Source: Plasmodium brasilianum (taxonomy: Eukaryota > Apicomplexa > Aconoidasida > Haemosporida > Plasmodiidae). Taken from it: a stretch of DNA of 64,000 nt. Each line of letters opens with the position of its first letter. Within the stretch, counting starts at the first letter, position 1. This document shows, piece by piece, positions 38,401-50,285 of this stretch. The notes beneath the pieces were generated by a model. The model made no database searches and was not told where the DNA came from. It saw only the letters and a program-made list of their open reading frames with translations. Location: the NCBI RefSeq assembly GCF_023973825.1, contig NC_090125.1:1361501-1425500 (forward strand), read 5' to 3'. A program made the position numbers and the translations under genes.

Positions 38401-38920
38401 TATAGTATATTGTTTTTTAAAAATTATAAAGGTAAACTTGCATGGAAACAAACAAAAAGAAATATTTATTCTACAAAAGTTGCAAGTGGTAAAACTAGTA
38501 AAATCAAAATATGTAAGAAGAAATATCATGTAATTTGCATGAAATGAGATTCTTAGGGATTAAAAAAAAAAAAGCTAATTATACTATCCCCGTAAACATA
38601 TGCTCCATACTTGTCAGTAACACTTTCTATGCATACACTTGCGAAAATGTGTACTGAATGTTAATGAGAGGAGGCTTAGAAGCTTATCTCTTTTTTCTTT
38701 TTTTTTTTAATTTTAAGCTTTTTTATGTTTGCGCTTTTTAATCTTTAGTAAGTTTCACTCGGAACATAGACAAGTACATATATATATACTTATATATGCG
38801 TACATACAAACATGTGCATATAACCTTTTTCTCATAAACTTCCAGCAAAACCGATTAACGTAACAGTTCATCCTCATGCAACGAATGTAAATCGTCTTTT
38901 TTTCATTTTCTTTAAACAAA
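35438..38920. other. Divergent intergenic region between Sir2A and the nine-exon gene
   Basis: About 3.5 kb of AT-rich DNA between two divergent genes, so presumably both promoters. A (GT)n run lies at 35571-35594. Exon-like material occurs near 36890-37140 and is described separately. A 58-codon ORF on the plus strand at 38371-38547 (MDNCFVIIKQYSILFF...) is unremarkable. No RNA gene seen. Confidence 0.55.
37092..37406 (-). other. Possible small ORF (about 100 codons), function unknown
   Basis: An open minus-strand frame of mostly non-repetitive composition from a Met at about 37406 (MKKLFKKKDQIKKKLYF...) to a stop at 37092, ending 'MPIRDGLFDSPLYIPGIF' plus eight residues. It is interrupted by a poly-Phe run from a T tract. 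The plus strand of the same place has a clean acceptor (TTGTTACAG at 37070-37078) followed by 22 open codons and a stop (37079-37147). At most one of these is real. One ORF of this length is about what chance predicts for the window. Confidence 0.2.
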
Positions 38921-41900
38921 ATGGACGAAGAAATTTTAAACAAACTAACGAGTAGAGAACTGAAACGGGTTAAAAAAAAAAATGAGACAAAATAATATGA
39001 CAAAGTAGTATTACAAAATAATAATTTTCATCAAATTTTTTTTATCCCTTGTGAAGTTATTTCATATCAGTAAAAGCTACACAATGATTTGTGCATAATT
39101 TTATGTTTATCTTCTTTATGTAGACTATTTTAGACAAGGCTAAGAATATTTTATCAGAACGAAAAAGCACTATAAATGAGAATTTTGAAAAGAGCATACA
39201 TAATGGAAAATTAAATAACAATAGCAGTAGCAATGACAATAACAATAGCAGTAACAATGAGAATAGCAATAGCAGTAACAATGAGAATAGCAATAGCAGT
39301 AACAATGAGAATAGCAATAGCAGTAACAATGAGAATAGCAATAGCAGTAACAATGAGAATAGCAATAGCAGTAACAATAACAGTGAGAGTAAATGTAACA
39401 GTAATGGACAAAGAGACAAAAAAAGTTATGAAGAAAAATCAAGGCGCGAAGAATTTACATCTGGGGCATTTGAAAAAAAAAAATATTTAGGGAATGAAAA
39501 TAAAAAATTTTTTAACCTCCAGGAGTTTTCACTCATATATTCAAAGATGGTTTATTTGAACAAAATTGAAAATGTCCACAATAAATTTTTTGTACCTGAA
39601 TTTGTATAACTTTTCATTTTTTCGATTTATTATTCCTTTTTATTTTATTTTGTTTTATTTAATTTAGCTCCTTGCTCTTCTTTAAACAATTTTGCTACAG
39701 TGTGAAATAAACGATCTAGACTATGAGAATATAGAATATGAGTTGTTAATATCTTTCATGAACACGTTTAATAATGGTTACACAATATTCGTTACACGTT
39801 ATTCGTTATGCGTGAATACGCGCCTACACGTGTGCATGTACTGATGTTCGTGCCTGCAAACATATTCGTGCCAACTGCTTTCTCATGTGCGTACGTGAGT
39901 CTTATTTTCGTACTGTGCTTATACGAAATTTCTCTTTTTAATCTATGCAGAGCTAAAATTTCAGTTAAAATTAAATGACAATGATAAACAAGAGGACAAG
40001 GAAAACTGTGTGCTTCACAAAATGGCCAAAATATTCATCGATAAACTTATATATTATTGCTCCAATCCTATAATTTTTTTAACACAAAAAGATAACAATA
40101 ATAACAGTCTATTTGATAATGAAATCATCGGTCAGATTAGTAGCTTTTTTGGTAAGCTCAAAGTGTATGTGTTGCTTGCATCTATTCAATTGTTCGTTTG
40201 TTCGTTTGTTCATTTGTTCGTTTGTTCGTTTGTTCATTTGTTCGTTTGTTCGTTTGTTCATTTGTTCGTTTGTTCATTTGTTCGTTTGTTCATTTGTTCA
40301 TTTGTTCGTTTGTTCATTTGTTCATTTGTTCGTTTGTTCATTTGTTCATTTGTTCATGTATGTACGTCCATTTGTTCATGTATGTACGTCCATTTGAAAA
40401 CAAGTTAAATACGATTTTTTTCACAGAACAAATAGAACAAAATAGAAATGGGGATATTTTATTTAAAATATGTTTGAGTAAAATACTACAACAAATTTTT
40501 AACTTCAAGCCTAATCGTAAACATTCTCAGTGCATACGTCATACATATATATATATATATATCATACATACATATATATCATACATATATATATATATCA
40601 TACATACATATATATCATACATACATATATATCATACATACATATATATCATACATACATATATATCATACATATAAACAATACTTTTATATGCCCTTAG
40701 AACACACATATTTGTGTCATGATTATTTTGTAACCACTAAATAGTTAACATCTTTTTTCATCTTTCGTATAATAACATTGCAATTAACTTGTTTTACTTT
40801 CACATTTTTGTTTGTTGGAGTTTTTCTTATAAACATTTAATTTTTTTTTTTTTTTTTTTTTTTTAAATAAATAAGCTGAGGATATGGCTAGCTGGATTTC
40901 TAGGCAAGCTTTTGTAGTCCTGGTTAAAATATTAATTGATCAGGATATAAAAAAACATGAACAGTGTAATAACAATCAGTGAGAAAGGAAATAATATGCA
41001 TACAAGTGTGTGCAGGTGTGCACATATATATATATATATATAGATATATAGATATAGATATAGATATATATGTTTGTATATATTAATACATTTTTGCTCA
41101 TGTATGCATTAAAACATGACCTATTTGAACTTTAAAAATCGATTTGGCAGGTATTACATACACAGTAGAGTTAATAAAAAAAAATCTGTCAAGCTTAGAT
41201 TTTTTTCAAGTGGACAACGTTGTAGTTTTGATTGAAATTATCCAATATGCAATCATTTATTTATCGGAAAATAAATATAATACGGTGTGTTACACTTTCC
41301 TTACTTTTATAGTTGTTAATTTTTACCAAAGTATTGCATTATTTATGAGTTTTTATATAAAGTGTAGCAATTTTTGTGTTTTATTATATTTTTTTATTTT
41401 AATAGAAAAATTGTTCATTTAATAGTGAAAGCTGGTTTGAGGACTTTGGAGATCTTGTATGACCAGATCAGGAAAAAAAAGAAAAATATAAAGAAAAAAA
41501 GAAAAAAGGAGAGAAATAAAGAAATATGGAAAAAAAAGAAAAAAGGAAAGAAATAAAGATCAAAAGAACAAATAAACAAATGAACAAATGAACAAATGAA
41601 CAAATGAACAAATGAACAAATGAACAAATGAACAAATGAACAAATGAACTAATGAACAAATGAACAAATGAACAAATGAACTAATGAACAAATGAACAAA
41701 TGAACAAATGATTAAAATTGTTTACTATTTCAAACATTCACGTTATGCTTAAATTTCACGTATTTGCCCAATGCAGATAAAGTCCCTAAGGAGTAGTGAA
41801 TGGAAAATATTTCTAAACCAACTAATAGTCATAGAAACTTTTCTTTATGATAAAAAAAGAGAAGGTACTAAAAAAGTTTTCAATAAATTATATAGACAGC

Positions 41901-41986
41901 AGATAGAACTCTCAGCTATTAAAAATTGTTCTTATTCCAAATGGTTTAAAATTGAGATGCCCTTGTCAATGAGCTTATTCAAATAA
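38921..41986 (+). CDS. Nine-exon gene, unknown function
   Basis: Not recognised. Exons: 38921-38968, 39124-39603, 39701-39776, 39951-40151, 40427-40516, 40876-40978, 41151-41284, 41406-41456, 41777-41986. All have GT donors and AG acceptors, most acceptors T-rich, and eight of the nine exons are linked in phase. The exception is exon 6 to exon 7, where the phase is off by one; removing one A from the 7-A run at 40949-40955 (or adding two) restores it. The corrected product has about 463 residues. It starts MDEEILNKLTSRELKR. Exon 2 carries six copies of an Asn/Ser octapeptide (NENSNSSN) encoded by a 24-base repeat at about 39225-39375. From exon 3 onward the protein is helical and rich in Ile/Leu, possibly an alpha-solenoid ('VVVLIEIIQYAIIYLSENKY'), ending '...KWFKIEMPLSMSLFK'. 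No signal peptide or clear membrane segment is seen. Confidence 0.78.
40191..40355. repeat. 8-base tandem array TTTGTTCA/TTTGTTCG in intron 4
   Basis: About 20 copies of TTTGTTCR in the 275-base fourth intron of the nine-exon gene. It is the reverse complement of the array in intron 8. Confidence 0.9.
41566..41711. repeat. 8-base tandem array TGAACAAA in intron 8
   Basis: About 17 copies of TGAACAAA (two read TGAACTAA) in the 320-base eighth intron of the nine-exon gene. It is inverted relative to the intron 4 array. Confidence 0.9.
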
Positions 41987-44241
41987 ATTCCAACAAGGTA
42001 AAAATAAAGTTATACAAACTTGCACGTTTAAAATATTGCTGCATGAGCATTTGTATGTATGTATGTATGTATGTATGCATGTATGCATGTATGCATGTAT
42101 GCATGTATGCATGAATTTATGTATATATTTACGCATGTGTATACAAATTTCCAATTTTAACTCGTTAAATTTTACTTCTTACTCTTAATTTTTAAGGCGT
42201 AATAAAGAAATTTCTTGCAAACAAAACATGCTTATTAGATAAAGCTTAAAAAAAAAAAAAAAAAAAAAAAAATATCCTCTTATTCCATATAACTACAATA
42301 TCCATTGTGAAGATTTACAGTAAAATGTAAGTTAATTAATTTTTTGATTTATCATTTTTTTTCCATCTTATACACGTATGCGTATAACGTTGTGAAAAGT
42401 GGATGAAGAACAAACAAACAAACAAACAAACAAACGAATGAATGAATGAACAGGTGAAAACTGCTTTACACACATTCAAAAATAGCCTCAATCTCCTTTC
42501 GAAAAAACTTGATAAAAATATATTTCCACATAACTGTAATTTTGTTTGTCTTTATAAATTTTAAATACTAACAGAACTTTTAAGAAAGGCCTTTGAAGGT
42601 GAAGATATGTACGATATAGCGAAAACACCTTTAAAGCTTATTTATTCACATTTAACATGTACACATGTACATGTACATATAAAAAATAATTTAAATGGTA
42701 ACATTAAGGTGAAAGGGTACTAAGTTTTAGTCTACTTTTACTATATCTTGTTTGCAGTATTTTGTTCACAGCATTTTGTTCACAGCATTTTGTTCACAGC
42801 ATTTTGTTCACAGCATTTTGTTCACAACATTTTGTTCATAATATTTTCAGAACATTTTGAGTTCTAATATTAGGTCCAATTTTTGTTCATATGATTAAAA
42901 CATTCATCATTTTTAAAGGAATGCTTTATGGCTCTTTATGTTATGGTTAAATTTCGCACGAAAAAAGGAGCGCTCTGCGTAAGACTTCACGTATATATGT
43001 ACAAATGTATACCTGCATAAATATATACCCACATAAACATATACATATATAAAAACATGCATACACATGTATATGCATAACTGTGTTACGTTACGTATGG
43101 CAAATAATATCAAATAAACTGAAGAGCATATCCATATATTCAGAATTTTTTGTGCTTCAAATTTTCGTTTCGAATTTTCCATAATACTGTCATTTTCCTT
43201 CTGCGTGTAAATAATAAATATTTACATATTCATACTTGTAAATACATGTACAACTAATATATATATATATATATATGTATAACTATATACATATTACATA
43301 TTTTGCGTTTATAATTACCTATAAATGTTTTGCTTATATTTTATATAATTACATATATATTAGTTTTAAATTTATGTAATTTGGTTTTTAACACTTGTAT
43401 TAAAATTATTTCATATGTTCGAATCTTTTTTTTTTTTTTAAAAAAGAATTCTTAATTTTACTGCAGTAAAAGGTATTTTTTATTTTTATTTCTATTATTT
43501 TTCTGAGCTTTTTTGGTAAAAATTAAAACATTTTAATTTTAAAAAGTATAATTAAGAATTTTCTTCTTTTTTCATCTTTTTTTTTCTTTTTGCTTCTCTT
43601 TTCTTCTTTTTTCTTCTTTTTTCTTCTTTTTTCATTTTTACTTGTTTTTCATCCTTTTTTTTCTTTTTGCTTCTCTTTTCTTCGCTTTTCTTGTTTTTCC
43701 TTTTTTTCCATTTTTGAATATATTTTTAAGCTTCTATTTTACAAGATAATTGTGAGTATAATTTTTTTAATTTTTTTTTTTTATAAACATTTTTTTTTCC
43801 GTCCTTTACATTTTTTTAATATTTAAAAGGTGTGTTGTTAGGAGAATATATGGCTAATACTTAAGCATATTTTTCATTCATGTTTCGTATTATTATGTAC
43901 TATACGCGTATACATATAATATACGCATATATATGTATATATATGTATATGTACACTGTTTAGAGTAAAATTATATGCTAATAAAATATTGTAACATACC
44001 AAATCAAGTTGAATATAATATTTCAACCTTTTTTTTTTTAGTAGACCGTTTTATTTACCTTTCCCATTTATATGTTTTTATTCTGAACGGCGCAATTTTG
44101 CCTTGCCAGTCATAATTTTGCAAAAGTGCGTAGGATTATATATGTGAAAATATATGTCCATACACGTATATGCGACAGGTACATACGTACAGATGCATAC
44201 ATACATATATACACATACGTACGTACCAACCCATATAATTA

Positions 44242-44279
<38 letters not shown>

Positions 44280-44442
44280 GTGAGTACTTAAGCTCATATT
44301 GACTTATTAAGTGACAGCAGGTGGGCCGCGTTCTTCACATTTGATGAAAAGGGAATCCGACCGTTTATATGTACAAAAACGAATGTACAGTTTTATATAC
44401 ATATTATTACAATCTTTTGATAACAGTAGTATGATTACAATC

Positions 44443-44477
<35 letters not shown>

Positions 44478-44810
44478 TACAATATGTACATATAATACAT
44501 GTTCCTTTTATTTCCCCCCCTCCTTTTTCTCTACCCATCTTGCTTATCATTTTACCACGCACATATTTCATTTTTTTTTTTTTTTTTTTTTTTTTGTTGT
44601 ACTGCGCATTTAAGGTTAAACATTACGCGTGTGTATGTATGTATGTATGCATTCATGTATGTAATATATATATGTACAAGCCCATATGTAGTGTTCTGTG
44701 CTTAAATACCATATGTATTATAATGTACATTAAAGTAAAAATAGTGCGAAGAGGGTATAAGTGAAATAAAGAGTGTAAAAATATTAACGACCAACAAATC
44801 AAACTCCTCG
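41987..44810. other. Intergenic region upstream of the alpha/beta hydrolase gene
   Basis: TA runs (43258-43276, 44248-44275, 44446-44474), a GCATGTAT tetramer region at 42056-42112, five copies of a 14-base CACAGCATTTTGTT unit at about 42768-42838, a TTTTTTCTTC array at 43565-43690 and poly-T tracts. No gene seen. 44500-44810 is the likely leader of the hydrolase gene. Confidence 0.6.
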
Positions 44811-46265
44811 ATGAATGAAACTAATAATGAGAAATCTAAACGAAATTTAATTGAGAAAGTAAGTAGTGAAAAAGATAATTCGATTAATGAAGGAGTGAAT
44901 ATACCGACTGACCAAAGAGCTAATGAGAGCAAAGGTTTCAGTAACAGTTACGAAAATTATGGCAGCAGTATGAGTAGCAGTAATAACAACAGAAGCAATA
45001 CTGGAAGTACTAGCGGTAATAATGTAGGCAGTACTAGCGGTAATAATGTAGGCAGTACTAGCGGTAATAATGTAGGCAGTACTAGCGGTAATAATGTAGG
45101 CAGTACTAGTGGTAATAATGTAGGCAGTACTAGCGGTAATAATGTAGGCAGTACTAGTGGTAATAATGTAGGCAGTACTAGCGGTAATAATGTAGGCAGT
45201 ACTAGTGGTAATAATGTAGGCAGTACTAGCGGTAATAATGTAGGCAGTACTAGTGGTAACAACATAGGAAGTAGAAACAGTAACAGCAACGGTGGGGGGG
45301 AGAGACGCGTAAGTAGTTTCAAGGAGGGAAACCCCAACGGCAAAGATACTGCATCGACGAAAAAGTTAGAGAGCGGTTTAAATGAAGAGAAAGAAACAAA
45401 AAAGAATTACATGCAATATGATGATGGTAATCCAGAAATAAATTTTTTTATTAATAAAGATAATTTAAAAATAGCTAGATATGCATGGAAGGCAGAAAAC
45501 CCTAAAGCGTATGTATTTGCTTTACATGGAATTACATCACATCTGAGAAACGAATATTTAAATTATATGGGTAGACCTGCATGGGTTGATCAAAGAAAGG
45601 ATGAACACCGTGAAAAAGGAAATAATGAAAAGGAGGGATCATTAAGAAGAGGGTTCATTAAAATAGGGGGCAACTACCTTAGTAAAAGCGGGTCTGTAAA
45701 GGAGCACGAGAAGTATGTGATTCCTAATGGCAACGACTGCAACGACTGCAACGACCGCAACGACCGCAACGACCGCAACGACTGCAACGACTGCATTAAT
45801 GGCATCAGCAATGGAAATTATAATAACAGCACCAGTAATAATAATAATGGTAACATAGGTGGTAGTGCGCGTGTCAATGCTCCCGGTAGCGCTAATATAA
45901 GGGCGTTGAGCTTCTCCTCGGGTAAAGTAAGACAAAGATCGTACGATCGAGAAATGAGGAGCCAGAGTAATACAAATTCTTCGGATGAAGAAGAGGAGGA
46001 GTACGATGATGATGATGATGATGATAATGACTCTTCGTCTTTATCATGCAGTTCATCCGAACTAGGGGATAAGAGAAACTTAGAAAAGAAGTTAACAATG
46101 TTTTTGTCCTGCTCATCTTGTATTTCAAATTTAAATGAAACGATGAATCATGTGAACAGCAAATTCAGTGAGGGTGCTTTAAATAGTGGTAACAGTAATA
46201 ACTATAACTGTAACTATAGCAACAGTAACATTAACAGCAATAGTTTTAATAATACAAATAGCTTC

Positions 46266-46307
<42 letters not shown>

Positions 46308-47987
46308 GATACTAATACTAATACTAATACTAATTATTATTATAAATATAACTATAACGATGATGATGAGTGTAGTGATAACGCTATAGACGACGAAAAT
46401 GTATTGTTACCTAATAAGGCGGATGTAACAAAGCATTATGACTCAAGTGTATATTACTGCTCTATGTGTGGCATATGTGAATACTGTAATTGTGGTGTAA
46501 GAACATTATCATATAAAAATAGTTGGATAGAAATGCTAAATGAAAATGATTTTTCGTTTGTTGGTATTGATAATCAGTCACATGGATTATCAGAAGGATT
46601 TAAAAACTATCGTTGTTATATTGAAGATTTCGATAATTTCATCCTGGACGCTGTTCAAGCTTTAGAAATATTTGTTAATGAATGGAAAGAAAGAAATGAG
46701 TTAAAGCCAATAATTATTATGGGTTTATCTATGGGTGGTTGTATAGCCTTAAAATCGTTAGAATATATATATAGATCTAATAAAGAATGGAAATCATATA
46801 TAAAATCTTTAGTATTAGTATCACCTATGATTAGTTTAGGTAAACAAAAAAACAAAATTAGTAATAGACTTCTAATATCAGCAACGAAATTTCTTAAATA
46901 CTTCTTCCCACTACTTCCAGTTAATGTAAAAGAAAGTAATCCCATGTATCCATGGATTAAACATGATTCGGAAATTGATCCATATCAATATTGTGGGCCC
47001 TTAAGAGTACGAATAGCAGCAGAATGTGTCGGTGCAGCTGACAGTTGCTTGACGTATAAAAATTTAAAATATATAGAGGATGGAGATGTTGATATTATAG
47101 TGATTCAGTCCAAACATGACTGCATTGTTGATCCCAGTGGTGCTATCCATATGATGAGGAGACTGCTCCGTATATATGACAAGAAAAAGGGCAAAAAAAG
47201 GAAAAAAAAAAATGCTGATTGGGATAGAATGAAGCGAGGCGTTAATAGTAGAGTAAGCACCAGTATTAATGGAGGTGTTAATGACGGCGTTAATTGTAGC
47301 GTTAGTAAGAACCGTCTCATGTTCTTAAATCAAATTAGCAGTATGAAAAGAGACGCTGAGGGTACACTACATGAAGGTAAGGAAGCAAATGATGATATCA
47401 TGTGTTGCAAAGAGAATGTAGATACAACACCCTCCAATGAAAGACAGAAAGACATGAAGAACAGTGTAGAAGGGTATATAGGAAGCCCAGGTAAGGGTAA
47501 CAGTAATGATGGCATCAATCTTGTTAGTGTATGTCGTTCTAGTGATAACAATACATGCAGTAGCAAGAGGGCTAGTGTGAATACAGAAATAGGAAAAGGG
47601 GAACGGAAATCGCATATAGGTAGTTTTGCTCACTTATACGAGAAGAAGAATATTCTGTCAAGTTTAGTATATTCCCACGAATCATTTAACCGAATAAATA
47701 AAAATGATGAAATTTTCCCCATTTCAAATACCGAAAACGACATAAAGAGTGAGAGAATTATATGGAATACATTTGATTATGGTTATTATAAATCTTTTAA
47801 ATTAAAAAAAAATATAAAAAATAAAAATCATTCTTTATCTAGTGATGAGGAATTTAAAAATCTAAGTGTTTATATTTTAAGATATGGTTGTCATACCTTA
47901 CCAGGGGAACCAAACACAAGAGAAACAATCTCGCTTTTGGTGGATTGGCTCAATGATACATGCCATAAATACATTTACAAAAAGTGA
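44811..47987 (+). CDS. Alpha/beta hydrolase, lysophospholipase-like, with large low-complexity inserts
   Basis: A 1058-residue single-exon serine hydrolase. The alpha/beta-hydrolase core is split: the first strand and oxyanion region 'YVFALHGITSHLRNEYL' lies near residue 235, then 'FVGIDNQSHGLSEG', the nucleophile elbow 'GLSMGG' with Ser 640, the acid 'KHDCIVDPSG' with Asp 770, and the terminal 'GCHTLPGEPN' with His 1028. This order and the 'DNQSHGLSEG' motif fit monoglyceride lipase/lysophospholipase-type enzymes, so the likely reaction is release of a fatty acid from a lysophospholipid or monoacylglycerol; the substrate is inferred. Inserts are an N-terminal GSTSGNNV array, an Asn/Asp/Arg-rich block between the oxyanion strand and the nucleophile, and about 250 low-complexity residues between Asp and His. 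A Cys-rich patch (CSMCGICEYCNC) sits near residues 550-562. No signal peptide or export motif is evident. Confidence 0.9.
45004..45264 (+). repeat. 24-base coding array (Gly-Ser-Thr-Ser-Gly-Asn-Asn-Val)
   Basis: About eleven almost identical copies of a 24-base unit (GGCAGTACTAGCGGTAATAA + TGTA) inside the hydrolase gene. Copies differ mainly by AGC/AGT at one Ser codon, a synonymous change, which implies recent expansion or homogenisation. Confidence 0.92.
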
Positions 47988-48024
47988 AGCTGCGCGCCCA
48001 AAGTCGATCAGTGGCATGGATAGC

Positions 48025-48150
48025 AGCACGACCAGCAGAACGACCAACAGAACGACCAACAGAACGACCAACAGAACGACCAACAGAACGACCAGCAGAA
48101 CGACCAGCAGAACGATCAGCAGAACGATCAGCAGAACGACCAGCGGAACG
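48025..48150. repeat. 12-base tandem array (AGAACGACCAAC)
   Basis: About ten copies of AGAACGACCARC with AGAACGATCAGC variants, about 40 bases after the hydrolase stop codon. It is notably GC-rich for intergenic DNA here and free of stops in four or more frames, giving Arg/Thr, Glu-Arg-Pro-Thr and Leu/Val periodic translations. Confidence 0.88.
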
Positions 48151-49263
48151 AATAACAACACACGCACATGTAAGAAACAGCTGTTAATATTTTCACCTAT
48201 TCGATTTTTTAACACTACCCTCTTCCTCTATTTATTATTAACCGTTCTTAGGTTTACTACTCTGTTGTAAAGTGCGGTATGTATGTACGTATATGGGGTG
48301 TATGTGTGTAACCCTGCATGCCCCTTTTTCTTGTGTGCAATTACGAGTCTACCAATTTTGCATTTTATCTACTCATATTTTTTTATAAATGTATTATATT
48401 ATACTGTTATATGTGTGTATTTCTGTTGTATGTACGATATATATTTTACTAAATTTTTATTTTTCAAATTTTTTATTTTTAATAAATATAGTCTGTACTT
48501 GTTTTTTTTTTTTTTTTTTTTTTTTTTTGTGAGAACAATTCTATGCTTTAATATTTCTTGAAGCATTATTTATATACATGCGCAGGCAAAAGAAGTAAAA
48601 TGGTATAAAATAAAATAAAAAGAGTATAACAAAATGAATATAATAAATATAACAAAATACATGATGATGCGCAATACATAATACACTTATCAAATGAGAT
48701 GGACCCCTGATACATGTAAATTATTTTGCTTTTTAAGTATTTTCAAGCTTTTCGTTTGTTCAATTTTTTTTCGTTTTTCCTTTTATTTTGTACCTTCCTG
48801 TACTCACGCGTATTCCGCAAATGTGTATATATATGTATGTATTATATGTACATGTATGCAGTATGTATTGCTTATATATCAAATTACCCATACACGTATA
48901 TCTATGTATTCTCCTTAACCTGTGTATTTTTATTTTTTTTTTTTTTTTTTTAATTTCAACGACAAAAATTAAAAAAATTATAAAAAGATAAAAATTAGAT
49001 ATATAATATATATATATACCCCCGCATGTCTGTACCTCAGTACAAAATATTTTGGTTTACTAAATATCCGTTGATCTGTTTATTTTTTATTTTTTTTTTT
49101 TTTTTTTTTTCCAGCCGCATGTTTTAGTTACACACAACGTAATACATTACATTAATTTAACATATATATATTAGCCATTTTAAGAAAAATATATTTATTC
49201 TTGCGTTTTTAAGGTAGTACCCCCTTAATGTCTCCATGTGTGCTTTGCACACCATACGTATAT

Positions 49264-49332
<69 letters not shown>

Positions 49333-49887
49333 TTTGTATTCATATGTATATATTCTTATGTTGTACATGTACGTATTGTGTATGTGTGCACTGACCTTCA
49401 TTCCGTAAGGAGTTCTTTTAATTTTTTAAAAATATTATAAAGCGCTACTTCATACACGCAGACTCATCAAGTCTTATAAAACTTAAATCGAGCTGTTAAA
49501 AAATAGACTACAATAATATATTGTAATAATGCAGTGTAGTAAAGTACTGTAATAATGCAGCGTACTTTTTATAAATACTAAATTTTGAATAATCTTTATT
49601 GTTGTACAGGGAAATGAACAGATTTTCTCACCTCCTTTGTCAGGCAAAAACATATACAACCTGACATATACAAACCTACATATGCACACATACTGCATAT
49701 ATATATATATATATAAACATACATTTAGATTTGCTTATGATAGGTTCCACCTGCATAGTCGATATTGTATTCTTTGTCATCCCCTATTACACCAATTTTT
49801 TATATCGGCTTTAGGATTCTACACATTATGCCGTATGATATTTTGTTTTTTATTTTTTATCATATATTTATCATTTTTTATTTTTTA

Positions 49888-49918
<31 letters not shown>

Positions 49919-50057
49919 CTAAATTACCAATGAACAAGGAAAAAATACTCGAATATGAAGCATAACATAAAGTAGGTATCTATTTAAACTCACTGCAGTG
50001 TTACTATTTTGTTCTTTTTCTTCTTATGCTTTTCCATATCCATCTCTTTTTCCTTTA

Positions 50058-50285
50058 ATTTTTCCTTTAATTTTTCCTTTAATATTTCCTTTAATTTTTC
50101 CTTTAATTTTTCCTTTAATTTTTCCTTTAATTTTTCCTTTAATTTTTCCTTTAATTTTTCCTTTAATATTTCCTTTAATTTTTCCTTTAATTTTTCCTTT
50201 AATTTTTCCTTTAATTTTTCCTTTAATTTTTCCTTTTGTTTTTCCTTTAATTTTTCCTTTAATTTTTCCTTTAATTTTTCTTTTT
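50058..50285. repeat. 12-base pyrimidine-rich array (CCTTTAATTTTT)
   Basis: About 19 copies of CCTTTAATTTTT with occasional TAATATTT and TTTGTTTT variants. Non-coding. Confidence 0.9.

Noticed and set aside
39057..39419. Leu-rich and Cys/Tyr-rich minus-strand ORFs
   Set aside because: Antisense of the Asn/Ser-coding 24-base repeat in exon 2 of the nine-exon gene.
41374..41556. Continuous reading of exon 8 of the nine-exon gene into a Lys-rich tail
   Set aside because: It uses a different frame from that required by exon 7. The phase 0 reading 'KNCSFNSESWFEDFGDL' with a GTATGA donor joins exons 7 and 9 correctly.
44957..45343. Leu/Pro/Val-rich minus-strand ORF of 128 codons
   Set aside because: Antisense shadow of the GSTSGNNV array in the hydrolase gene.
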